DNA of 32,019 nucleotides from Bacteroidota bacterium (GTDB lineage Bacteria; Bacteroidota; Bacteroidia; UKL13-3): NCBI GenBank assembly GCA_947491825.1, contig CANLLM010000024.1, positions 1 to 32,019 of the forward strand, read 5' to 3'. Shown piece by piece: positions 15,687 to 25,545 of this stretch (position 1 is its first letter; each line of letters starts with the position of its first letter). The notes under the pieces were generated by a model. It saw only the letters and a program-made list of their open reading frames with translations, ran no database searches and was not told where the DNA came from. The position numbers and the translations under genes were made by a program.

Positions 15687-18059
15687 GTGAGACTATTGTT
15701 ACGAGTACTTTTAAGCCTATTTTTAATAATACAGGCCATTAATTCAAATGCGCAAACCGTAAGTGGCTTTGTTAAAGATTCTGCCTTAAGGGAAGGCTTG
15801 GCAGGTGCGATTGTAAAAACCATAGATGGTAAAAAAGGAGCAGCTACTGATACACGAGGGTTCTATAAATTAGAGCTGAACCAAGGCTTGCAAACATTGC
15901 AAATTTCTTACTTGGGTTATGTAACCCAACAAATAACCATCACATTAACTGGCAAAAATATTAAAGTAAATTTTTCATTAGGCTCTAATGCCATATCAAC
16001 CAAAGAGGCTGTAATTACCGGACAAAGAAACAACAAAAATGTAACCAGCACGGAAATGAGCAAGGTTGAATTGAGTGGCGAACAAGTAAAAACTTTACCT
16101 GTAATTTTTGGAGAGCCTGACGTTTTAAAAGCAATTACTTTATTACCTGGTATAAAAAGTGGCGGTGAAGGTGGAACAGGTTTTTATGTAAGGGGTGGTG
16201 GACCTGATCAGAATTTAATTTTAATGGATGATGCTGTAATTTATAATGCATCGCATTTATTGGGTTTCCTTTCAGTTTTTAACACAGATGCAGTAAGAAA
16301 TGTAGAAGTTATTAAAGGCGGAATGCCAGCAAACTATGGCGGGCGACTATCATCAATACTCCATGTTAATTTACGCGAGGGAGACGAACAACGGTACAAA
16401 TTAAATGGCGGGATTGGTTTAATATCATCTAGAATAATGGCCGAAGGACCAATTAAAAAAGGTAAAAGTGCATTTATGGTAGCCGCCAGAAGAACTTATA
16501 TTGATGCCATGGTTAAACCTTTTTTAACTGAAGAACAAAAATCAAATGGATATTATTTTTACGACTTTAATGCCAAAGCGCACATTAACTTAAACGAGAA
16601 AAACAAACTCTCATTCTCTGGATATTTTGGCAGAGATATTTTTAATTTTAAAAGCCCTACAAATCAATTGGTAAAATTCCAAATTGGCTGGGGTAATGCA
16701 GCAGCTAGTTTAAAATGGTTTCATAGCTTTAATAAAAACCTTTACTCCAATACCATTTTTATTTATAACCGATACGATTTAAATAATAAGTTTGAGTTTG
16801 GTGAAAACGGATTTCAACTTTCTTCAGGTGTAGAGGATTTAAACATTAAGCAAGACTTTTACTTTACACCAAACAAAAAACACAGCATAAAATTTGGCGG
16901 GCAATATATTTACCACACCTTTAAACCAGGCATTGCCACCGGTCAGGTAGGCACTATAACTATAAACGAAAGTATAAATAAACAATATGCACATGAATGG
17001 GCGCTTTATGCCATGGATGAATTTAAATTGGGCAATAGATTTACATTTAATGCAGGAATAAGGGCAGTTTTTTTTACACAAGTAGGTCCGTACACAGAGC
17101 GTATTTTCGATTCGGAAGGAATAGAAATAGGCCAAGGTAAAACATACAATAAAAGCGATGTAATAGTTACATATCCAGGACTTGAACCGCGATTAGCAGG
17201 TACTTATTTAATAAATTCAAATACTTCATTAAAAGCATCCTTCACCAGAACATTCCAATTTTTACATTTAGCAACTACAAGTGGAGCGCAGTTTCCAGCC
17301 GATTTATGGGTACCATCATCTAAATTGGTTAAACCACAATTAGCTTATCAATATGCATTGGGTTTATTTAAAAACTTTAACGAAAATCTTTACGAAACAT
17401 CAATTGAGGCTTATTATAAACCAATGTACAACCAAATTGAATTTAAGCCAGGAGCCAATTTATTCTTCAATCAAAACCTAGAGAACGAAATGATTTTTGG
17501 CGAAGGACTATCATATGGTATTGAACTTTTTGCTAAGAAAAAATTTGGTAAACTAACTGGCTGGATTGGTTACACATGGAGTAAAAGCACAAGACAATTT
17601 GATGAAATAAACCAAGGTAACCCTTACTTTTTTAGATACGATCGCACACATGATATTAGCCTTGTTGCATCATATCAATTTAATAAAAAATGGAATGGCA
17701 CATTGGTTTTTGTGTATGGAACAGGCAATGCAACAACACTTCCAACATCTCGTTTTGCCTACAGTCCAGGATATGATTTAATTGATAACGAGCCAAAATA
17801 TACCTTTATAGATGTGTATGATAAAATTAATGATTTCAGACTACCAGCATACCACCGCATGGATATTTCATTTACTTATTTACAGAAACAAACAGATAAA
17901 TTTGAGTCATCATGGAACTTTAGTATTTACAATTTATACAACAGGGCTAATCCGTACTTTATTTATTTTGTTCCCGATTTGGAAGAGCTCCGAATTAAGG
18001 CTTATATGGTTTACCTCTTCCCGATTCTTCCGTCTGTTGCATGGAACTTTAAATTTTAA
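15687..18059 (+). CDS. TonB-dependent receptor paired with a DUF4249 lipoprotein
   Basis: A 790-residue outer-membrane receptor. It has a signal peptide (LLLRVLLSLFLIIQAINSNAQ), a carboxypeptidase-regulatory-like domain at about residues 25-110 (GFVKDSALREGLAGAIVKT, YLGYVTQ), and a plug at about 125-235 (AITLLPGIKSGGEGGTGFYV, RGGGPDQNLILMDDAVIYN, VEVIKGGMPANYGGRLSSIL). A barrel ends in WNFKF. The start is a GTG at 15687 giving MRLLLRVLL; a TTG at 15696 is an alternative. The barrel is shorter than in SusC proteins, and the downstream partner is DUF4249 rather than SusD, so this is a different type of uptake pair. The substrate is unknown. The DUF4249 gene starts 3 bp after the stop. Confidence 0.92.
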   Translation: MRLLLRVLLSLFLIIQAINSNAQTVSGFVKDSALREGLAGAIVKTIDGKKGAATDTRGFYKLELNQGLQTLQISYLGYVTQQITITLTGKNIKVNFSLGSNAISTKEAVITGQRNNKNVTSTEMSKVELSGEQVKTLPVIFGEPDVLKAITLLPGIKSGGEGGTGFYVRGGGPDQNLILMDDAVIYNASHLLGFLSVFNTDAVRNVEVIKGGMPANYGGRLSSILHVNLREGDEQRYKLNGGIGLISSRIMAEGPIKKGKSAFMVAARRTYIDAMVKPFLTEEQKSNGYYFYDFNAKAHINLNEKNKLSFSGYFGRDIFNFKSPTNQLVKFQIGWGNAAASLKWFHSFNKNLYSNTIFIYNRYDLNNKFEFGENGFQLSSGVEDLNIKQDFYFTPNKKHSIKFGGQYIYHTFKPGIATGQVGTITINESINKQYAHEWALYAMDEFKLGNRFTFNAGIRAVFFTQVGPYTERIFDSEGIEIGQGKTYNKSDVIVTYPGLEPRLAGTYLINSNTSLKASFTRTFQFLHLATTSGAQFPADLWVPSSKLVKPQLAYQYALGLFKNFNENLYETSIEAYYKPMYNQIEFKPGANLFFNQNLENEMIFGEGLSYGIELFAKKKFGKLTGWIGYTWSKSTRQFDEINQGNPYFFRYDRTHDISLVASYQFNKKWNGTLVFVYGTGNATTLPTSRFAYSPGYDLIDNEPKYTFIDVYDKINDFRLPAYHRMDISFTYLQKQTDKFESSWNFSIYNLYNRANPYFIYFVPDLEELRIKAYMVYLFPILPSVAWNFKF

Positions 18060-18062
18060 GGC

Positions 18063-18938
18063 ATGAAAAATATATTATATCATATATTGTTGGTTTTAGG
18101 CATGATACTGTTAACAGCATGCGAAAAAGAAATCACGGTTGATTTACCTCCCGGCAAAGCCAACTTGGTGGTTGAAGCCAGCATTAACCAACAGTTTCCA
18201 AATTTAAATTACGTTTACATAAGCAGAACCATAGATTATTTTAATCCTGATTTATCCCTTAATGGGGTAAGAAACGCATTGGTTTATATTACCCCAGGCA
18301 CTATAGTAGGTAATGATACCATTTGGAACGAGAGTGCACGAATACAAATGATTGATATTAATACCATACCCGGTATTGATCTTTTATTGCCAGGATTTAG
18401 TGGCATATACTTCAGTACTGCCATTAGTCCGCAAATAGGAATCCCTTACAAACTTGAAATTACTGCGGAAAACGAACGTGTTATAGGCTACACCACAATA
18501 CCGAAAGTGGCAGAAATTGACACCGTTTTTTGGAAACAAGAATTGGACGAAAAAAATGGCGATACGAATATGTTTGTTACATTTAAGTTTACCGATGGCC
18601 CTGAGCAAAACAATTACCGTTTGGCAATACAAAATGGTTTTAATCCTTATTTATTAGGTTGGGGATCTGCCTCACAATTCAGAATGTTTAATGATGGTTT
18701 TTTAAATGATGGTGTTGTACCCTACAGTTTTTTCCGCCCCTTTAATTTTGGCGATACCCTGAGTTTATACCTAACCTCTGTTGGACGAAAAGAGTATTTG
18801 TTTTGGGAATCATATGCTAGAGCAGCCAATAATGGTGGGCCATTTGCTACACCCATAATAGTAAAATCAAATATTCAAGGTGCTATAGGATCTTTTACGG
18901 GTTATGGTGTCAGTTTTAGGAGTGTGATTATTAGATAA
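18063..18938 (+). CDS. DUF4249 family outer-membrane lipoprotein
   Basis: A 291-residue lipoprotein with signal MKNILYHILLVLGMILLTAC and lipid-anchor Cys at about residue 20. The mature N-terminus EKEITVDLPPGKANLVVEASI and the ISRTIDYFNPD segment are characteristic of DUF4249. That family occurs in Bacteroidota directly after TonB receptors of the type found here. The rest is beta-rich with a DGVVPYSFFRPFNFGDTL stretch. It probably acts at the cell surface with the receptor encoded 3 bp upstream, perhaps as a substrate-capture or lid protein; that role is inferred from gene pairing. It converges with the photolyase gene, with 2 bp between stops. Confidence 0.87.
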   Translation: MKNILYHILLVLGMILLTACEKEITVDLPPGKANLVVEASINQQFPNLNYVYISRTIDYFNPDLSLNGVRNALVYITPGTIVGNDTIWNESARIQMIDINTIPGIDLLLPGFSGIYFSTAISPQIGIPYKLEITAENERVIGYTTIPKVAEIDTVFWKQELDEKNGDTNMFVTFKFTDGPEQNNYRLAIQNGFNPYLLGWGSASQFRMFNDGFLNDGVVPYSFFRPFNFGDTLSLYLTSVGRKEYLFWESYARAANNGGPFATPIIVKSNIQGAIGSFTGYGVSFRSVIIR

Positions 18939-18940
18939 CA

Positions 18941-20401
18941 TCACTTGTTTTTAAATGCTGCATTAAAGATGCGTTCATTCTCCTTCACAGATTTTTCCAA
19001 ATCAACAATAGGTTGCCAATAATCGCGGGATAATTCAAAATCGATATCAAGCAATTCACTAGATTTTAGCGCGTAAGGTTGATGCACCCTTACACCACTA
19101 ATTTTTGCTAAACCTGGTAACCAATAACGTACATAATCTCCGTTACTATCATACTGAGCAGCCTGTTTAATACTATTAAAGTAACGAAAACCGCGGGCAT
19201 CATTGCCTATTCCTGCTGCATAATTCCAATTGCCATAATTACTGTAAACATCGTAATCAATCAATTGACTTTGGAACCAGCGTGCCCCTAACTGCCAATT
19301 TAAACCTAAGTTTTTAGTTAAAAAACTTGCCACAATTTGTCTGCCCCTATTGCTCATAAAACCTGTTAATAGCAACTCTTGCATGTTAGCATCAATCAAC
19401 GGAAAGCCTGTTTTTCCGACACGCCAGCATTCAAACAAATCAAGATTATTTTTCCATTTAACGTTTAAATTTTGAATACCTCCTACGTTAAACATAACGC
19501 TCCCGTGCTTTAGCATAATAAACCTAAAATAATCCCGCCACATTAATTCAAAAATTAACCAATAGGTACTGTCGTTTTTTGTGTGGGTGTTTTCATACCG
19601 TTTTACTTCTTCATAAATTTTTCTCGGACTTAAACATCCCATAGCTAACCAAGCAGAGCATTTTGTGCTGTAGTTTGCACCCAACATTTCGTTACGGGTT
19701 TCTTTATAATTATTTAGCAGATTTTTACTCCAAAAATATTCCTCAATTCTTGCTAATCCTTCGTCTTCACCACCTTTAAAATCCAATACAGCTCTGTTGT
19801 CAACTGTTATTTCTGTTAAACCTAATTGTTGTAAGCAAGGCAATTGAGTAATTGGTATTGGGGTTATAGGGCTTATACTCTGTGGGGCAACAATGCAAGC
19901 CCTAACGGTTGATTCACGCTCGATACTTTTTCTATAATCAGTAAATAACTCGGGTATACGTTTAACAGGAAAAGGTAAATCATCTAGGTTAAACAAGGTG
20001 TGCCCCCAAATGCCAGAGAATTTAACCTTGTGTTTAAAGATTCTATTTTCTAGTTCATCCTCAACATGCATCTCTTCAGGTGCCACTTCCCTATGGTAGT
20101 ACACCTCATTAATTGCCAATTCAATACATAACTGCGGTATAATATCTTCAGGCTTACCAACATAAACAAGTAAATCAGATCCAAGTTCTTGTAATTTATT
20201 TTTAAGTGCAGCAACACAAGCTATAATAAATTTAGCCCTTAAACTACCCGTTTTAGGAAACCCTGCGGGCAATAACACATAATCACGCGGATCAAAACAA
20301 TAAATCCCTAAAACTTTATTCGAAGTATTAACAGCCTTACTCAGTGGTTCATGGTCATGAATTCTTAAGTCGTTTCTAAACCAAACAAGTGCATTTTGCA
20401 T
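18941..20401 (-). CDS. DASH-type cryptochrome / photolyase
   Basis: A 486-residue flavoprotein of the photolyase/cryptochrome family. The N-terminal alpha/beta domain starts with ALVWFRNDLRIHDHEPL. The FAD domain carries FELMWRDYFRFIMLKHG, KTGFPLIDANMQELLLTGFM, SNRGRQIVASFLTKNLGLNW, SQLIDYDVYSNYGNWNYAAG and GNDARGFRYFNSIKQAAQYD. The SNRGRQ, DYDVYSNYGNW and FNSIKQA run is that of the DASH branch, known for photorepair of CPD lesions in single-stranded or looped DNA. It is monocistronic; a clear promoter was not identified in the 176-bp divergent gap upstream. Confidence 0.93.
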   Translation of the reverse strand: MQNALVWFRNDLRIHDHEPLSKAVNTSNKVLGIYCFDPRDYVLLPAGFPKTGSLRAKFIIACVAALKNKLQELGSDLLVYVGKPEDIIPQLCIELAINEVYYHREVAPEEMHVEDELENRIFKHKVKFSGIWGHTLFNLDDLPFPVKRIPELFTDYRKSIERESTVRACIVAPQSISPITPIPITQLPCLQQLGLTEITVDNRAVLDFKGGEDEGLARIEEYFWSKNLLNNYKETRNEMLGANYSTKCSAWLAMGCLSPRKIYEEVKRYENTHTKNDSTYWLIFELMWRDYFRFIMLKHGSVMFNVGGIQNLNVKWKNNLDLFECWRVGKTGFPLIDANMQELLLTGFMSNRGRQIVASFLTKNLGLNWQLGARWFQSQLIDYDVYSNYGNWNYAAGIGNDARGFRYFNSIKQAAQYDSNGDYVRYWLPGLAKISGVRVHQPYALKSSELLDIDFELSRDYWQPIVDLEKSVKENERIFNAAFKNK

Positions 20402-20563
20402 ATAAATACAACCAAAAAATGTAAAGTTGGTTTTAGCGAACTAGAATTTTACAATGACAAATAGAACAATTACAGTGTATATAATACAGAACTTGGGGTT
20501 AAAACGGTTTATATTTATTGTATTTAAGCTAATGTTATCAAATAGTAAATAGTTTAGGTTGAT

Positions 20564-20571
20564 TAACTTTG
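20564..20571 (+). promoter_or_regulatory. -7 box almost abutting the hydrolase start
   Basis: TAACTTTG matches TAnnTTTG exactly and ends only 6 bp before the ATG at 20578, implying a nearly leaderless transcript. It also argues against the TTG start in the ORF track, which lies within this box. Confidence 0.5.
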
Positions 20572-20577
20572 CGGGGC

Positions 20578-21522
20578 ATGATTGTAAATGACTACCCAGA
20601 ATTAAAAGCAAACATTTTATATAGAAATAAACACCTTTCTACCATATTGCCTGCATTGTTTCGCAAGCATAATACTTCATACACTCGTAAGCGAATAGCA
20701 ACAACAGATGGTGATTTTTTTTATGTAGATTGTTTGTTACGCAACAACAAAAAAGCGGTGGTAATGCTTCACGGGCTAGAGGGCAGTAGTGATTCACAAT
20801 ATATAAAAGGGTTTGCGAATTTATTTAGCGCCAATGGCTACGATGTGCATGCAATCAACTTTAGAAGTTGCGGTGGAGAGATGAACTTGTTACCCTATTC
20901 GTACCACAGTGGTTTTACAACTGACTTGTCATTTTACCTTAAAAGTATCACAGATAAATATGATGCTATATTTTTATTGGGATTTAGCTTAGGGGGTAAT
21001 GTTTTACTCAATTATTTATCAAACAGCAGTGAGGTGCCTATAAAAGTTTCTGCAGCTGCAGCAATATCAGTACCAATTGACTTGAAGGGATCGGCAATGG
21101 AATTAGACAATGGAATAAATAAGATTTACATGCACCGTTTTTTAAGTAGCATGTTCAAAAAAATGCGGGTGAAAAACAAGTTGTTTCCTAAAGAAGTAGA
21201 TGTTAAAGAGATTCATAAAATTAAGAATTTTAAAGATTTTGATGATATATATACCGCGCCACTAAATGGATTTAAAGATGCTAATGAATATTGGAATAAG
21301 TGCAGTAGTGTAAGTATGTTAAACACCATTAATACCCCAACTTTACTCATCAACGCTAAAAACGATCCATTTTTAAGTGCCAGCTGTTTTCCTTATGATG
21401 AAGTGGTTGATCATCCATTTGTGCACGCCATTTTTTCTCCATTAGGAGGCCACGTAGGGTTTATGCTGAACAAGAAACAAAGTTGGTTAGAACCTATTGT
21501 TCTTAGTTTTTTTGAAGATTAA
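20578..21522 (+). CDS. YheT-like alpha/beta hydrolase
   Basis: A 314-residue alpha/beta hydrolase of the YheT/EMB8 (ABHD1/3-like) group. N-terminal features are NKHLSTILPALFRKH and the oxyanion region VVMLHGLEGSSDSQYIKGF. The nucleophile elbow is GFSLGGNVLLNYL. The acid is in LLINAKNDPFLS and the His in SPLGGHVGFM, so the catalytic triad is complete. Natural substrates of bacterial YheT are not established; an esterase role is inferred. The track start TTG at 20569 overlaps the promoter box, so the ATG at 20578 (MIVNDYPELKANILY) is used. The ArsC-like gene follows after 24 bp and may share the transcript. Confidence 0.9.
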   Translation: MIVNDYPELKANILYRNKHLSTILPALFRKHNTSYTRKRIATTDGDFFYVDCLLRNNKKAVVMLHGLEGSSDSQYIKGFANLFSANGYDVHAINFRSCGGEMNLLPYSYHSGFTTDLSFYLKSITDKYDAIFLLGFSLGGNVLLNYLSNSSEVPIKVSAAAAISVPIDLKGSAMELDNGINKIYMHRFLSSMFKKMRVKNKLFPKEVDVKEIHKIKNFKDFDDIYTAPLNGFKDANEYWNKCSSVSMLNTINTPTLLINAKNDPFLSASCFPYDEVVDHPFVHAIFSPLGGHVGFMLNKKQSWLEPIVLSFFED

Positions 21523-21546
21523 ATAAATAACCGATAACCTACAGAT

Positions 21547-21894
21547 ATGATACATATTTACGGAATTAAAAACTGTGATACCATGAAAAAAGCATTTACT
21601 TGGCTTGATGACCATGGCATATCCTACACTTTTCACGATTACAAAAAGCTGGGCATTACCCCAGATAAATTAAATGAATGGCTGAAGACTATCCCTTTAA
21701 ATAAACTCATTAACACTAAAGGAACCACCTTTAAAAAACTTACTCACGAGCAACAAGAAAGTATGCATGATACCTCGCAAGCAATTGAATTAATGGTCAA
21801 TCAACCATCTATGATTAAAAGACCATTGGTTGAAAAAAACAATTTGATATTGCTTGGCTTTGAAGTTAATAAATGGGAAGACTTTCATAGATAA
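21547..21894 (+). CDS. ArsC/Spx-family thioredoxin-fold protein (YffB-like)
   Basis: A 115-residue thioredoxin-fold protein of the ArsC/Spx/YffB superfamily. The active-site region IYGIKNCDTMKKAFTWLDDH has a single Cys (NCDT) where arsenate reductases have their nucleophile. KRPLVEKNNLILLGFEVNKW near the C-terminus contains the RP-V signature of the family. Arsenate reduction is not implied; YffB/MgsR-type members are mostly glutathione- or stress-related with unproven roles. It follows the YheT-like gene by 24 bp. Confidence 0.87.
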   Translation: MIHIYGIKNCDTMKKAFTWLDDHGISYTFHDYKKLGITPDKLNEWLKTIPLNKLINTKGTTFKKLTHEQQESMHDTSQAIELMVNQPSMIKRPLVEKNNLILLGFEVNKWEDFHR

Positions 21895-21930
21895 AAGTGA
21901 ACGCGCAAATAATGAAGCCTAGCGCCTTTT

Positions 21931-21966
21931 GGATACAAATATATTTTAATAGATTAAGCTGTATCC
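21931..21966. repeat. Inverted repeat between convergent genes
   Basis: GGATACA and TGTATCC form a perfect 7-bp inverted repeat separated by 22 AT-rich bases, in the gap between the ArsC-like gene and icmF. There is no clean T-run next to the stem, so terminator function is uncertain. Confidence 0.35.
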
Positions 21967-22018
21967 GTAATTTATCCATACATAGACCAGTTAATTAATC
22001 TTAGAAAAAAAAACTCTT

Positions 22019-25000
22019 TTACATATTGCGTCTATATTGTCCACCGACCTCAAATAGGGCACCAGTAATTTGTCCTAACGAACAATACTTGACAGCTTCC
22101 ATCATTTCTGCAAATATATTTTGGTTGTTAATGGCTACTTCCTGCAAACGTTTTAGGATTTCTGCACCTTTTGCTTCATTACCTTTTTTCAATTCATTCA
22201 ACATGGTTATTTGGTATTCTTTTTCTTCTGTTGTTGAACGTATTACTTCTTTAGGTAAAACGGTTGGTGAGCCTTTACTCGATAGGAATGTATTTACCCC
22301 AATTATTGGGAATTCACCTGTATGTTTTAACATCTCGTAATACATACTTTCTTCTTGTATTTTATTGCGTTGGTACATGGTTTCCATTGCACCCAAAACA
22401 CCGCCACGTTCAGAAATTTTATCAAATTCTAACAATACTGCTTCTTCTACCAGGTTGGTTAAGTCATCAATAATAAATGAACCCTGTAAAGGATTTTCAT
22501 TTTTAGCCAAACCTAATTCGCGGTTAATAATTAACTGTATAGCCATGGCACGTCTTACAGATTCTTCTGTTGGAGTTGTAATGGCTTCATCATAGGCATT
22601 GGTGTGTAAAGAATTACAGTTATCGTAAATGGCATACAAGGCTTGCAATGTGGTGCGTATGTCGTTAAAATCTATTTCTTGGGCATGTAACGAACGGCCC
22701 GAAGTTTGGATATGGTACTTTAACATTTGGCTACGCTCATTACCTCCGTATTTTAACTTCATGGCTTTGGCCCAAATTCTGCGGGCAACACGGCCAATTA
22801 CAGCGTACTCTGGATCAATACCATTAGAGAAGAAAAACGAAAGATTAGGTGCGAAATCATCAATATTCATTCCACGGCTTAAGTAATACTCTACAAAAGT
22901 AAAGCCATTAGAAAGTGTTAAAGCCAATTGTGTTATTGGATTTGCTCCAGCCTCGGCAATGTGGTATCCACTAATTGAAACAGAATAGAAATTACGCACC
23001 GCATTATCAATAAAATATTGCTGTACATCGCCCATCACACGCAAGGAGAATTCTGTAGAGAAAATACACGTGTTTTGTGCTTGGTCTTCTTTTAAAATAT
23101 CAGCCTGCACCGTTCCACGAACTTGCTTTAATGTATCTACTTTAATTTTTTGGTATACGTCAGCAGGTAAAACCATATCACCTGTAACACCCAATAACAT
23201 CAAACCTAAACCATCGTTACCTTCGGGCAAATCAGCTGCATGGTAAGTTGGCCGAGTAGTGCCTTTGGCTTTAAAAATAGATTCAATTTTTTGGTTTATT
23301 TCTTCTTCTAGGCCTTTGGCTTTAATATAAATTTCACATTGTTGGTCGATAGCCGCATTCATAAAAAATGCACAAATGATTGCTGCAGGACCATTAATGG
23401 TCATTGAAACAGATGTTTTAGGATCAGCTAAATTAAAGCCCGAATACAGTTTCTTAGCTGCATCTAAACTCCAAATACTTACACCCGAATTACCAATTTT
23501 ACCATAAATATCTGGTCTGTGATCGGGGTCGTTACCATATAAAGTTACCGAATCGAAAGCGGTACTTAAACGCTTAGCTGGCATACCTTGCGATACGTAA
23601 TGAAAACGTTTGTTGGTTCGCTCCGGACCACCTTCTCCTGCAAACATACGTGTTGGATCTTCGCCTTCGCGTTTAAACGGATAAATACCAGAAGTGTATG
23701 GAAAATCGCCTGGGAAATTTTCTTGCAATGTCCAACGCAAAACATCACCCCAACCTTTATACTTGGGTACAGAAACTTTAGGTATTTGGCTATGCGATAA
23801 CGACTCTGTATGTGTTTTAATTTTTATTTCTTTATCACGAACCTTAAAAACATAATGCTCGTTGCAGAACATGTCTTTCTTTTGCTGCCAGGTTTCTAAT
23901 GTTATTTTGTTACGCGGATCAAGGTTCAATTCGATCTCTTTGTATGCAGCTTTTAATGCATCTACTAATACCGTATCGAGATTTTTATTAGTTGATAACG
24001 TATCAATAGTCAATTGCATACCATACAATTTATCAGCTATATCAGCTTGTTTATCAACCCACTTATCGTAGCTTCTATTGTTCTCGCTAATTTCTGAGAG
24101 GTACCTTGTGCGTGATGGAGGAATGATGTAAATTTTTTCACTCATTTCCTTTGTAATGGTAAATGACGAAGATAATTCAGCTCCAGTTTTATCAGCCACT
24201 ATATCCATTATGGCTTTGTACAAGCTATTCATGCCCGGATCGTTAAACTGACTGGCAATGGTACCATAAACAGGCATATCATCAGCATTTTTATCAAACA
24301 ATTTATGGTTTCGCTGGAATTGTTTTTTTACATCACGCAATGCATCTAACGCGCCTTTTTTATCAAATTTATTAATGGCAATAATATCGGCAAAATCCAA
24401 CATATCAATTTTTTCCAACTGGGTAGCTGCACCGTATTCTGGCGTCATAACATATAAGGCCACATCGCTGTGGTCCATAATTTCAGTATCACTTTGTCCA
24501 ATACCAGAAGTTTCTAAAATAACCAAATCAAAGTTGGCAGCTTTAACAATATCAACAGCTTCTTGTACATGTTTAGATAAGGCTAAGTTACTTTGACGTG
24601 TAGCTAAAGAGCGCATGTACACGCGAGGATTTTTAATGGCATTCATCCTAATCCGATCACCTAACAAAGCTCCACCTGTTTTCTTTTTTGATGGATCAAC
24701 CGAAATAATAGCGATGGTTTTCTCTTCAAAATCAAGCAAGAACCTGCGCACCAATTCATCAACCAAAGAAGATTTACCTGCACCACCTGTACCGGTTATA
24801 CCTAATACCGGTGACGTTTTTACATGGTTGGTAGACTGGTTAATTTGATCTAAGATAGTACGGAAATTTTCGGGATCATTTTCGGCAGCAGAAATTAAAC
24901 GCGCTATGGATTTATAATCTTTTTCAGCTAAGAGTTTGGCTTCATTGTTAAGATTTTTACCTGTTGGAAAATCGCATTTCTCCAACATGTCGTTGATCAT

Positions 25001-25402
25001 TCCTTGCAAGCCCATTGCACGCCCATCATCTGGCCCATAAATACGACAAATACCGTAACCGTGTAATTCGTCCATTTCTTCAGGTAAAATAGTACCCCCA
25101 CCACCACCAAAAATTTTGATGTGTCCGCAGCCTTTCTCCTTCAACAAATCATGCATGTATTTGAAATACTCCACATGCCCGCCTTGGTAGCTGGTCATGG
25201 CAATTGCATTGGCATCTTCTTGTATGGCGCAATTCACTACCTCTTCAGCACTTCTATCATGGCCTAAGTGAATTACTTCGGCACCACTTGCCTGAATAAT
25301 TCTACGCATGATATTGATTGCTGCATCATGCCCATCAAATAAAGCTGCTGCGGTTACAATTCGTATTTTGTTTTTAGGTTTATATATTGATACAGTATCC
25401 AT
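22019..25402 (-). CDS. icmF: Fused isobutyryl-CoA mutase IcmF (methylmalonyl-CoA mutase family)
   Basis: A 1127-residue B12-dependent acyl-CoA mutase with its own G-protein chaperone. Order of domains: cobalamin-binding Rossmann domain at the N-terminus with the axial His at H25 in [13 protein letters not shown]; MeaB-like GTPase from about residue 200 with the P-loop [12 protein letters not shown]; then the substrate-binding TIM barrel from about residue 560. This order defines IcmF and differs from ordinary methylmalonyl-CoA mutase. Two diagnostic positions agree: Phe in RMFAGEG, where methylmalonyl-CoA mutase has Tyr, and Gln in [10 protein letters not shown], where it has Arg. The expected reaction interconverts isobutyryl-CoA and n-butyryl-CoA, or similar branched acyl-CoAs. 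The track ORF adds 26 residues; the ATG at 25402 ([16 protein letters not shown]) is the better start. Confidence 0.95.
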   Translation of the reverse strand: MDTVSIYKPKNKIRIVTAAALFDGHDAAINIMRRIIQASGAEVIHLGHDRSAEEVVNCAIQEDANAIAMTSYQGGHVEYFKYMHDLLKEKGCGHIKIFGGGGGTILPEEMDELHGYGICRIYGPDDGRAMGLQGMINDMLEKCDFPTGKNLNNEAKLLAEKDYKSIARLISAAENDPENFRTILDQINQSTNHVKTSPVLGITGTGGAGKSSLVDELVRRFLLDFEEKTIAIISVDPSKKKTGGALLGDRIRMNAIKNPRVYMRSLATRQSNLALSKHVQEAVDIVKAANFDLVILETSGIGQSDTEIMDHSDVALYVMTPEYGAATQLEKIDMLDFADIIAINKFDKKGALDALRDVKKQFQRNHKLFDKNADDMPVYGTIASQFNDPGMNSLYKAIMDIVADKTGAELSSSFTITKEMSEKIYIIPPSRTRYLSEISENNRSYDKWVDKQADIADKLYGMQLTIDTLSTNKNLDTVLVDALKAAYKEIELNLDPRNKITLETWQQKKDMFCNEHYVFKVRDKEIKIKTHTESLSHSQIPKVSVPKYKGWGDVLRWTLQENFPGDFPYTSGIYPFKREGEDPTRMFAGEGGPERTNKRFHYVSQGMPAKRLSTAFDSVTLYGNDPDHRPDIYGKIGNSGVSIWSLDAAKKLYSGFNLADPKTSVSMTINGPAAIICAFFMNAAIDQQCEIYIKAKGLEEEINQKIESIFKAKGTTRPTYHAADLPEGNDGLGLMLLGVTGDMVLPADVYQKIKVDTLKQVRGTVQADILKEDQAQNTCIFSTEFSLRVMGDVQQYFIDNAVRNFYSVSISGYHIAEAGANPITQLALTLSNGFTFVEYYLSRGMNIDDFAPNLSFFFSNGIDPEYAVIGRVARRIWAKAMKLKYGGNERSQMLKYHIQTSGRSLHAQEIDFNDIRTTLQALYAIYDNCNSLHTNAYDEAITTPTEESVRRAMAIQLIINRELGLAKNENPLQGSFIIDDLTNLVEEAVLLEFDKISERGGVLGAMETMYQRNKIQEESMYYEMLKHTGEFPIIGVNTFLSSKGSPTVLPKEVIRSTTEEKEYQITMLNELKKGNEAKGAEILKRLQEVAINNQNIFAEMMEAVKYCSLGQITGALFEVGGQYRRNM

Positions 25403-25423
25403 AATTATCTTTAGAAAATCGAG

Positions 25424-25431
25424 CAAATTTA
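25424..25431 (-). promoter_or_regulatory. -7 box upstream of icmF
   Basis: Minus-strand TAAATTTG matches TAnnTTTG exactly, 21 bp before the icmF ATG. No -33 TTG was found at the right distance. Confidence 0.45.
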
Positions 25432-25545
25432 TAGGTTTTATTGCGATTAATGGCACTTTTAAAGACAAAAAACAATGCATAGTAAAAGCAACTATAACCT
25501 GCTATAATATAAGTGGTTAGCAATTAAATTTACCAATAAACATCA

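Noticed and set aside
22026-25520. Many plus-strand ORFs opposite icmF
   Set aside because: They are antisense shadows of a 1127-codon gene whose domains are clear.
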